This document shows positions 38,301-50,300 of a stretch of 64,000 nucleotides of DNA, piece after piece. The stretch covers positions 5,763,731 through 5,827,730 of the forward strand of contig OY365817.1 of assembly GCA_959347315.1 (NCBI GenBank). The letters are read 5' to 3'. The stretch comes from Bimastos eiseni. Its lineage: Eukaryota; Annelida; Clitellata; Crassiclitellata; Lumbricidae. Under the pieces are notes generated by a model that made no database searches, was not told where the DNA came from, and worked only from the letters and a program-made list of their open reading frames with translations. A program made the translations under genes and the position numbers. Within the stretch, counting starts at the first letter, position 1. Each line of letters opens with the position of its first letter.

Positions 38301-41300
38301 AGTAATTACAATGAAGTTTTGTGTTGTGAGTGGCAGAAATGTCACAAGGTCTGAACTGTATCTTGTTGGTCTCTCTATTAATTCACAAAAGATTTAAAAT
38401 GCAGAAAATGGAAGGTTGTTGCTTTCTTAATTAGATTGGTTTCGGAAATGGAAGAGCAAGCTGTATGAAATGCAAATTATGTAATTTAATTCGTTATAGG
38501 AGGAGAAGAAGAGTTTTAAAGAGAAACTACAGGCCATTCAGGAAGCATGTCTGCAGGTTCAAGAAATCATGGATCAGATTGCCTCTATGGGAGAACGAAT
38601 CAAAAAGTAAGACTAGCTTCGCTGAAAAGTAGTTCACTCTATTAGAACAGTTGTTGGATGAGCATGGATTGAAATACGCATTCGCTTCTCATTGCCATTC
38701 AAATGGGCAGTGGTTATCTAGCAGGGTATATGTCATTTGGTAACTGTACAGGTTCTAGCAGGGTACATGTCATTTGGTCGCTCTACAGAGTCTAGCAAGA
38801 CATATGTCATTTGGTCCCTATACAGAGTCTAGCAGGGTATATGTCATTTGGTTGCTATACATGGTCTAGCAGGGTATATGTCATTTGGTCGCTATACAGA
38901 GTCTAGCAGGGTATATGTCATTTGGTCGCTATTCAGAGTCTAGCAGGGTATATGTCATTTGGTCGCTATACAGAGTCTAGCAGGGTATATGTCATTTGGT
39001 CACTATATAGTATATATGGTCTACCAGGGTATATGTCATTTGGTCGCTATACAGAGTCTAGCAGGGTATATGTCATTTGGTCGCTATACAGAGTCTAGCA
39101 GGGTATATGTCATTTGGTCGCTATACAGAGTCTTGCAGGGTATATGTCATTTGGTCGCCATACAGAGTCTAGCAGGGTATATGTCATTTTGTCGCTATAC
39201 ATGGTCTAGCAGGGTATATGTCATTTGGTCGCTATACATGGTCCAGCAGGGTATATGTCATTTGGTCGCTATACAGAGTCTAGCAGGGTATATGTCATTT
39301 GGTCGCTATACATGGTCCAGCAGGGTATATGTCATTTGGTCGCTATACTGAGTCTAGCAGGGCATATGTCATTTGGTCGCTATTCAGAGTCTAGCAGAGT
39401 ATATGTCATTTGGTCGCTATACATGGTCCAGCAGGGTATATGTCATTTGGTCGCTATACAGAGTCTAGCAGGGTATATGTTATTTGGTCGCTATACATGG
39501 TCTAGCAGGGCATAGGTCATATGGTCGCTATACAGAGTCTAGCAGGGCATATGTCATTTGGTTGCTATACTTGGTCTAGCAGGGTATATGTCATTTGGTC
39601 CCTATACAGAGTCTAGCAGGGTATATGTCATTTGGTCGCTATACATGGTCTAGCAGGGTATATGTCATTTGGTCGCTAAACATGGTCTCGCAGGGTATAT
39701 GTCATTTGGTCGCTATACAGAGTCTAGCAGGGTATATGTCATTTGGTCGCTATACATGGTCTAGCAGGCTATATGTCATTTGGTCGCTATACAGTCTAGC
39801 AGGGTATATGTCATTTGGTCGCTATACAGAGTCTAGCAGGGTATATGTCATGTGGTCGCTATACAGAGTCTGGCAGGGTATATGTCATTTGGTCACTATA
39901 TAGTATATATGGTCTAGCAGGGTAAATGTCATGTGGTCGCTATACAGAGTCTAGCAGGGTATATGTCATTTGGTCGCTATACAGAGTCTAGTAGGGCATA
40001 TGTCATTTGGTCGCTATGCATGGTCCAGCAGGGTATATGTCATTTGGTCGCTATACAGAGTCTAGCAGGGTATATGTCATTTGGTCGCTATACAGAGTCT
40101 AGCAGGGTATATGTCATTTGGTCGCTATACATGGTCTAGCAGGGCATATGTCATTTGGTCGGTATTCAGAGTCTATCAGAGTATATGTCATTTGGTAGCT
40201 GTACAGGTTCTAGCAGGGTTTATGTCATTTGGTAGCTGTACAGGTTCTAGCAGGGTTTATGTCATTTGGTCGCTATACAGAGTCTAGCAGGGCATATGTC
40301 ATTTGGTCGCTATACAGAGTCTAGCAGAGTATATGTCATTTGGTAGCTGTGCAGGTTCTAGCAGTGTTTATGTCATTTGGTCGCTATACAGAGTCTGATA
40401 GGGTATATGTCATTTGGTCGCTATACAGAGTCTAGCAGGGTATATGTCATTTGGTCGCTATACAGAGTCTTGCAGGGTATATGTCATTTGGTCGCCATAC
40501 AGAGTCTAGCAGGGTATATGTCATTTTGTCGCTATACATGGTCTAGCAGGGTTTATGTCATTTGGTCGCTATACAGAGTCTAGCAGGGCATATGTCATTT
40601 GGTCGCTATTCAGAGTCTAGCAGAGTATATGTCATTTGGTCGCTATACAGAGTCTAGCAGGGTATATGTCATTTGGTCGCTATACATAGTCTAGCAGGGT
40701 ATATGTCATTTGGTCGCTATACATGGTCCAGCAGGGTATATGTCATTTGGTCGCTATACAGAGTCTAGCAGGGTATATGTTATTTGGTCGCTATACATGG
40801 TCTAGCAGGGCATAGGTCATATGGTCGCTATACAGAGTCTAGCAGGGCATATGTCATTTGGTTGCTATACATGGTCTAGCAGGGTATATGTCATTTGGTC
40901 GCTATCCAGAGTCTAGCAGGGTATATGTCATTTGGTCGCTATACATGGTCTAGCAGGGTATATGTCATTTGGTCGCTATACATGGTCTAGCAGGGTATAT
41001 GTCATTTGGTCGCTATACATGGTCTAGCAGGCTATATGTCATTTGGTCGCTATACAGTCTAGCAGGGTATATGTCATTTGGTCGCTATACAGAGTCTAGC
41101 AGGGTATATGTCATTTGGTCGCTATACAGAGTCTGGCAGGGTATGTGTCATTTGGTCACTATATAGTATATATGGTCTAGCAGGGTAAATGTCATTTGGT
41201 CGCTATACAGAGTCTAGCAGGGTATATGTCATTTGGTCGCTATACAGAGTCTAGTAGGGCATATGTCATTTGGTCGTTATGCATGGTCCAGCAGGGTATA

Positions 41301-44300
41301 TGTCATTTGGTCGCTATACAGAGTCTAGCAGGGTATATGTCATTTGGTCGCTATACAGAGTCTAGCAGGGTATATGTCATTTGGTCGCTATACATAGTCT
41401 AGCAGGGCATATGTCATTTGGTCGGTATTCAGAGTCTATCAGAGTATATGTCATTTGGTAGCTGTACAGGTTCTAGCAGGGTTTATGTCATTTGGTAGCT
41501 GTACAGGTTCTAGCAGGGTTTATGTCATTTGGTCGCTATACAGAGTCTAGCAGAGTATATGTCATTTGGTAGCTGTGCAGGTTCTAGCAGTGTTTATGTC
41601 ATTTGGTCGCTATACAGAGTCTGATAGGGTATATGTCATTTGGTCGCTATACAGAGTCTAGCAGGGTATATGTCATTTGGTCGCTATACATGGTCTAGCA
41701 GGGTATATGTCATTTGGTCGCTATTCATGGTCTAGCAGGGTATATGTCATTTGGTCGCTATACAGAGTCTAGCAGGGCATATGTCATTTGGTCGCTATAC
41801 AGTGTCTAGCAGGGTATATGTCATTTGGTCGCTATACAGAGTCTAGCAGGGTATATGTCATTTGGTCGCTATACATGGTCTAGCAGGGCATATGTCATTT
41901 GGTCGCTATACAGAGTCTAGCAGGGTATATGTCATTTGGTCGCTATACATGGTCTAGCAGGGTATATGTCATTTGGTCGCTATTCATGGTCTGGCAGGGT
42001 ATATGTCATTTGGTCGCTATGCATGGTCTAGCAGGGTATATGTCATTTGGTCGATATACAGAGTCTAGCAGGGTATATGTCATTTGGTCGCTATACATGG
42101 TCTAGCAGGGTATATGTCATTTGGTCGCTATACAGAGTCTAGCAGGGCATATGTCATTTGGTTGCTATTCAGAGTCTAGCAGAGTATATGTCATTTGGTC
42201 GCTATACAGAGTCTAGCAGGGTATATGTCATTTGGTCGCTATACATGGTCTAGCAGGGCATATGTCATTTGGTCGCTATACAGAGTCTAGCAGAGTATAT
42301 GTCATTTGGTCGCTATACATGGTCTAGCAGGGTATATGTCATTTGGTCGCTATACATGGTCTAGCAGGGTATATGTCATTTGGTCGCTATGCATGGTCTA
42401 GCCGGGTATATGTCATTTGGTCGCTATTCATGGTCTAGCAGGGTATATGTCATTTGGTCGCTATCCAGAGTCTAGCAGGGTATATGTCATTTGGTCGCTA
42501 TACATGGTCTAGCAGGGTATATGTCATTTGGTCGCTGTTCAGAGTCTAGCAGGGTATATGTCATTTGGTCGCTCCACATGGTCCAGCAGGGTATATGTCA
42601 TTTGGTCGCTATACAGAGTCTAGCAGGGCATATGTCATTTGGTCGCTATACAGTGTCTAGCAGGGTATATGTCATTTGGTCGCTATACAGAGTCTAGCAG
42701 GGTATATGTCATTTGGTCGCTATACAGAGTCTAGCAGGGCATATGTCATTTGGTCGCTATTCAGAGTCTAGCAGAGTATATGTCATTTGGTCGCTATACA
42801 GAGTCTAGCAGGGTATATGTCATTTGGTCGCTATACAGAGTCTATCAGGGCATATGTCATTTGGTAGCTGTACAGGTTCTAGCAGGGTTTATGTCATTTG
42901 GTCGCTATACAGAGTCTAGCATGGCATATGTCATTTGGTCGGTATACAGAATCTAGCAGAGTATATGTCATTTGGTAGCTGTGCAGGTTCTAGCAGTGTT
43001 TATGTCATTTGGTCGCTATACATGGTCTAGCAGGGTATATGTCATTTGGTCGCTATACATGGTCTAGCAGGGTATATGTCATTTGGTCGCTATCCAGAGT
43101 CTAGCAGGGTATATGTCATTTGGTCGCTGTTCAGAGTCTAGCAGGGTATATGTCATTTGGTCGCTCCACATGGTCCAGCAGGGTATATGTCATTTGGTCG
43201 CTATACAGAGTCTAGCAGGGCATATGTCATTTGGTCGCTATACAGTGTCTAGCAGGGTATATGTCATTTGGTCGCTATACAGAGTCTAGCAGGGTATATG
43301 TCATTTGGTCGCTATACAGAGTCTAGCATGGCATATGTCATTTGGTCGCTATTCAGAGTCTAGCAGAGTATATGTCATTTGGTCGCTATACAGAGTCTAG
43401 CAGGGCATATGTCATTTGGTCGCTATACAGTGTCTAGCAGGGTATATGTCATTTGGTCGCTATACAGAGTCTAGCAGGGTATATGTCATTTGGTCGCTAT
43501 ACAGAGTCTAGCAGGGCATATGTCATTTGGTCGCTATTCAGAGTCTAGCAGAGTATATGTCATTTGGTCGCTATACAGAGTCTAGCAGGGTATATGTCAT
43601 TTGGTCGCTGTTCAGAGTCTAGCAGGGTATATGTCATTTGGTCGCTCCACATGGTCCAGCAGGGTATATGTCATTTGGTCGCTATACAGAGTCTAGCAGG
43701 GCATATGTCATTTGGTCGCTATACAGTGTCTAGCAGGGTATATGTCATTTGGTCGCTATACAGAGTCTAGCAGGGTATATGTCATTTGGTCGCTATACAG
43801 AGTCTAGCAGGGCATATGTCATTTGGTCGCTATTCAGAGTCTAGCAGAGTATATGTCATTTGGTCGCTATACAGAGTCTAGCAGGGTATATGTCATTTGG
43901 TCGCTATACAGAGTCTATCAGGGCATATGTCATTTGGTAGCTGTACAGGTTCTAGCAGGGTTTATGTCATTTGGTCGCTATACAGAGTCTAGCATGGCAT
44001 ATGTCATTTGGTCGGTATACAGAATCTAGCAGAGTATATGTCATTTGGTAGCTGTGCAGGTTCTAGCAGTGTTTATGTCATTTGGTCGCTATACATGGTC
44101 TAGCAGGGTATATGTCATTTGGTCGTTATACATGGTCTAGCAGGGTATATGTCATTTGGTCGCTATTCAGAGTCTAGCAGGGTATTTGTCATTTGGTCGC
44201 TATCCATGGTCCAGCAGGGTATATGTCATTTGGTCGCTATACAGAGTCTAGCAGGGTATATGTCATTTGGTCGTTATACATGGTCTAGCAGGGTATATGT

Positions 44301-47300
44301 CATTTGGTCGCTGTTCAGAGTCTAGCAGGGTATATGTCATTTGGTCGCTATACAGAGTCTAGCAGGGCATATGTCATTTGGTCGCTATACAGTGTCTAGC
44401 AGGGTATATGTCATTTGGTCGCTATACAGAGTCTAGCAGGGTATATGTCATTTGGTCGCTATACAGAGTCTAGCAGGGCATATGTCATTTGGTCGCTATT
44501 CAGAGTCTAGCAGAGTATATGTCATTTGGTCGCTATACAGAGTCTAGCAGGGTATATGTCATTTGGTCGCTATACAGAGTCTATCAGGGCATATGTCATT
44601 TGGTAGCTGTACAGGTTCTAGCAGGGTTTATGTCATTTGGTCGCTATACAGAGTCTAGCATGGCATATGTCATTTGGTCGGTATACAGAATCTAGCAGAG
44701 TATATGTCATTTGGTAGCTGTGCAGGTTCTAGCAGTGTTTATGTCATTTGGTCGCTATACATGGTCTAGCAGGGTATATGTCATTTGGTCGCTATACATG
44801 GTCTAGCAGGGTATATGTCATTTGGTCGCTATCCAGAGTCTAGCAGGGTATATGTCATTTGGTCGCTGTTCAGAGTCTAGCAGGGTATATGTCATTTGGT
44901 CGCTCCACATGGTCCAGCAGGGTATATGTCATTTGGTCGCTATACAGAGTCTAGCAGGGCATATGTCATTTGGTCGCTATACAGTGTCTAGCAGGGTATA
45001 TGTCATTTGGTCGCTATACAGAGTCTAGCAGGGTATATGTCATTTGGTCGCTATACAGAGTCTAGCATGGCATATGTCATTTGGTCGCTATTCAGAGTCT
45101 AGCAGAGTATATGTCATTTGGTCGCTATACAGAGTCTAGCAGGGCATATGTCATTTGGTCGCTATACAGTGTCTAGCAGGGTATATGTCATTTGGTCGCT
45201 ATACAGAGTCTAGCAGGGTATATGTCATTTGGTCGCTATACAGAGTCTAGCAGGGCATATGTCATTTGGTCGCTATTCAGAGTCTAGCAGAGTATATGTC
45301 ATTTGGTCGCTATACAGAGTCTAGCAGGGTATATGTCATTTGGTCGCTGTTCAGAGTCTAGCAGGGTATATGTCATTTGGTCGCTCCACATGGTCCAGCA
45401 GGGTATATGTCATTTGGTCGCTATACAGAGTCTAGCAGGGCATATGTCATTTGGTCGCTATACAGTGTCTAGCAGGGTATATGTCATTTGGTCGCTATAC
45501 AGAGTCTAGCAGGGTATATGTCATTTGGTCGCTATACAGAGTCTAGCAGGGCATATGTCATTTGGTCGCTATTCAGAGTCTAGCAGAGTATATGTCATTT
45601 GGTCGCTATACAGAGTCTAGCAGGGTATATGTCATTTGGTCGCTATACAGAGTCTATCAGGGCATATGTCATTTGGTAGCTGTACAGGTTCTAGCAGGGT
45701 TTATGTCATTTGGTCGCTATACAGAGTCTAGCATGGCATATGTCATTTGGTCGGTATACAGAATCTAGCAGAGTATATGTCATTTGGTAGCTGTGCAGGT
45801 TCTAGCAGTGTTTATGTCATTTGGTCGCTATACATGGTCTAGCAGGGTATATGTCATTTGGTCGTTATACATGGTCTAGCAGGGTATATGTCATTTGGTC
45901 GCTATTCAGAGTCTAGCAGGGTATTTGTCATTTGGTCGCTATCCATGGTCCAGCAGGGTATATGTCATTTGGTCGCTATACAGAGTCTAGCAGGGTATAT
46001 GTCATTTGGTCGTTATACATGGTCTAGCAGGGTATATGTCATTTGGTCGCTATACAGAGTCTAGCAGGGTATATGTCATTTGGTCGCTATACATGGTCTA
46101 GCAGGGTATATGTCATTTTGTCGCTATACAGAGTCTAGCAGGGTATATGTCATTCTGTCGCTATACAGAGTCTAGCAGGGTATATATCATTTGGTCGCTA
46201 TACAGAGTCTAGCAGGGTTTATGTCATTTGGTCGCTATACAGAGTCTAGCAGAGTTCATGTCATTTGGTAGCTGTGCAGGTTTTAGCAGTGTTTATGTCA
46301 TTTGGTCGCTATACAGAGTCTGATAGGGTATATGTCATTTGGTCGCTATACATGGTCTAGCAGGGTATATGTCATTTGGTCGCTATACAGAGTCTAGCAG
46401 GGTATATGTCATTTGGTCGCTATACAGAGTCTAGCAGAGCATATGTCATTTGGTCGCTATACAGAGTCTAGCAGGGTATATGTCATTTGGTCGCTATACA
46501 TGGTCTAGCAGGGTATAGGTCATTTGGTCGCTATACAGAGTCTAGCAGGGTATATGTCATTTGGTCGCTATACATGGTCTAGCAGGGTATATGTCATTTG
46601 GTCGCTGTTCAGAGTCTAGCAGGGTATATGTCATTTGGTCGCTCCACATGGTCCAGCAGGGTATATGTCATTTGGTCGCTATACAGAGTCTAGCAGGGCA
46701 TATGTCATTTGGTCGCTATACAGTGTCTAGCAGGGTATATGTCATTTGGTCGCTATACAGAGTCTAGCAGGGTATATGTCATTTGGTCGCTATACAGAGT
46801 CTAGCAGGGCATATGTCATTTGGTCGCTATTCAGAGTCTAGCAGAGTATATGTCATTTGGTCGCTATACAGAGTCTAGCAGGGTATATGTCATTTGGTCG
46901 CTATACAGAGTCTAGCAGGGCATATGTCATTTGGTCGCTATACAGAGTCTAGCAGGGTATATGTCATTTGGTCGCTATACAGAGTCTAGCAGAGTATATG
47001 TCATTTGGTAGCTATACAGAGTCTAGCAGGGTTTATGTCATTTGGTAGCTGTACAGGGTCCAGCAGGGTCTATGTCATTTGGTCACTATTCAGAGTCTAG
47101 TAGGGTATATGTCATTTGGTCACTATACAGCAGGGGTTCCCAAAGTGCGGCACGCGGGCCGCATGCGGCCCTCGAGCAGATCTAATGCGGCCCCAGATCA
47201 AATGTTCGAATTTTGAAAAATAAACAAAACTTTATGTCCAATTTAACAAACGCATTTGAATTTTAGTATTTATGTTAGCAGCATTTGACATTTTGGCAGT

Positions 47301-50300
47301 TTGATGGTTAAGCCAAGGTGCAACACTAAAAGTTTTTTAATATCAGAAGCGAAATCGCTAAATTTCTTAATAAAAAACCGAAAATCAAGCGGAGCAATAA
47401 TGAACTAAACTGTTTAACTGTAGGCCTACTACAAAATGTTGGATGGCTGCACGATTTAGCGCTGTAGTGGACATCAATCCCCTTTTGAACGAACACTATT
47501 AATCTGAAACTGCATTGGTGTAGGAAGTTAATCAGGCCTATAGGCCTACTATATTTTAGTGGGCATTGTGAAATCGTTTGTAAGAAAGTTTGCCTTTCTG
47601 CAAAAACAACAGGTAATTTCCCGTCTTGTACGGAGATATCAAACAAAAACGAACATGTTTTTTGTACTTTTGCGTTCTGCCAAATATTTGGAGATCATTG
47701 GCAGCCAGCCTATAGCCTGTTATCTGAATTTGCCCGACGTTTCTTTGACTTCAAATTGCACGAACAGTCATTTGCTATTTTGCATAATCTGTTACTTGTG
47801 AGCTACGGATTGCGGCAATTGATGTGCATCTAGAACTGGTCGACTTGTAGGAAAGTTCAGAGGAGCGAACTTCATTTCATGCACTAAGCTAGCTTGATGG
47901 GATTTTATCAAAGCTGAACGGTTTCAGTTTATCCGACTATTTGCAGACCTTGCAGAAACAAATGGCACACCCTTTGAGTTTTATTGTCTAATATTCAAGC
48001 ACTTCATTACTGTTTACTTAACTTTATTATATGCATATAAGTAAGCCTTATACCTATGGTCCCTATATTTAAAAACTAAGCCTGAAAAGGCGTCGCGACT
48101 TCGGCACTCGCATGGTATCCCTGTGGTCCGCAAGCTATCACTGTCTCTAAAGTGGCCCTGGGTATCAAAAACTTTGGGGACCCCTGCTATGCAGGGTCTA
48201 GCAGGGTCTATGTCATTTAGTCGCTATACCAGGTCTAGCAGGGTATATGTCATTTTTTAGCTGTACAGGGTCCAGCAGGGTCTATGTCGTTTGGTTGCAA
48301 AAAAGGACATAGCAGGGTCTATGTCATTTGGTAGCTATACAGGGTCTAGCAGGGTATATGTCGTTTAGTCGCTATACAGGGTATATCAGGGTCGATGCCA
48401 TTTGGTCCCTATACAGAAATGTGTGCTCTTCCGTCTGTGTAGTCAGATAGAGCTTGACGTCAATATCTCTCTCACCTCTTTCAGACCACGGACGTCGGAC
48501 ATATCGAATTGTTAACTGTGGTCCCATGAACTAAGATAAAGCGAAGTTTGGTGTATGTGTTGTTGACAGTTCGTTTGAGTGGGCAGTGCCTTGGCTGTCG
48601 TGGTTAGCAGTCGTTGTACTAATTGTTGCAACCATTGTTCTATTCTGCATTCCTCTCCGATACCTCGTCCTTCTATGGGGCATCAACAAGTTTACTAAGA
48701 AGCTGCGAGCACCAGACAGCATTCCAAACAACGAGCTTCTCGATTACCTGTCACGGGTTCCATCAGACAAAGAACTGGTCAGTCTTACAATCATTTCTTG
48801 CTTCATTACATCCTTGTCTTTTCAAGATTTTCAAAGCTTTGATGACAATGCAAGCATTGCCAACTTATGCATAATAGTAAGGACTGTGTCTTGGCTGTTG
48901 TGGTTAGCAGTTGTTGTGCTAGGTGTTGCAACCATTGTTTGATGATCTCTTAGATGATCATGATTTCTTGGTACCTATGAGGCAAATCGAGTGACCCAAT
49001 TATCTGTATGTTGTGTGGAGTTATGATGAGTGGTGCTCATCATGTATATGTGTTCCTGTGTTTAGTGTTGCACTGCAGGCACTGAAAATCAGTATGGTAT
49101 TTTCTCATAGGTTTGGGCTACTATTAATTAATTTTTGTGTCTTATTGTAAGTTCTTGCTAAGTGCTAGTGCTAAGTAAGCATCTATCATGCATTCTGTCC
49201 CAGTAACTTTCGAAATTCACTTGCGATTAGGGCTACTGTTGCCGTTTTTTAGATAAGTTTAAGTTTTTTACGTGGCTGCAAGGAAGTACTCCAAAGAATA
49301 TGAACTTTGTATGCTAGAAGATAGCAATTATAGTGAATTAGACAGTGATATCAGTGAAGACGAATTGGGCGAATAGTCAACTAGGAAATAATGGGGATGA
49401 AACTGATGTTGATTCCAACGATTCGCAGACGCTTTACGAACTGGGTATGCAAACCACTTTAAGTTCAAATACTGCAACACCCAAGCTGGCTTTCATGCCT
49501 GACGTCATTGGTGACATATTGTTAAGCACAAATGACAGTGGCATTGATGAAGGCAAATCTGAGTGCATTGTTCGCCCAACAGGGAGACATTTTCCAGAGA
49601 AAATTACTGCAACACAGTGTAAAGACAGACCAACAAAGTGATGTCATGTTTTGCTACAAGAAAGATGAGAGAGCAGAAAGCCTTTTCTGCTGGACAAAGT
49701 GTAATTCAAATCCTGCTCTTCTCTGCATCGATGATTGCTTTGCTGCATATCATACTAAAATAAAATACTGGAAATAGATTGCTAATCTGGTTGAAAACCT
49801 TGTGCACAACAGTTCCTGTTTACCATTCAGTTCCAAGTACCCATAGACTTTACATGCTAGGTATTCCAGATCTATGAAAATATTTTCCAACAATAGAAAT
49901 TTTCTTGATAAACCTGACTCATATTATTGCAAATTCCAGTCATTGCAAAAATGAATCTATAGCACATAAATAACGATGCAGAAAACCTGTTACGTATTTA
50001 GGCACACGAGGGTTATGTTTATCTCTGATATCATGGTAGCAAAAGGGTTAAAGGTGTAACATAACAAAATGATACATGTCAATGTTGTTCTGAAGCCAAG
50101 GCCTGTGTCTTACGTGTAAGTGTCTTAATTAATTTCTGTCCATCCGTCTGAGCTTCATCTTGAAGCTGCTGAGTGACTCCAACGAAACTGTCGGTCATCG
50201 TTTGTTGCTCTACTATTCAGAGCTCATCTTTATCCTTTTGAACGGGTGGAAGCCATACTTTAAGACAGTGCTTCAAGTGAGGTCTGCTCAACAGGGCCTT

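Noticed and set aside
38712..47130. CRISPR-like array or many small repeated proteins of 68 residues
   Set aside because: The repeats are directly tandem with no spacers, in an animal gene intron. The repeated 68-codon frames follow from the unit length and its TAG in one phase.
47326..47801. Transposase of the hAT element in the minisatellite
   Set aside because: Frames on both strands (47326-47646 minus, 47559-47801 plus) show neither dimerisation nor catalytic motifs; the element is non-autonomous.
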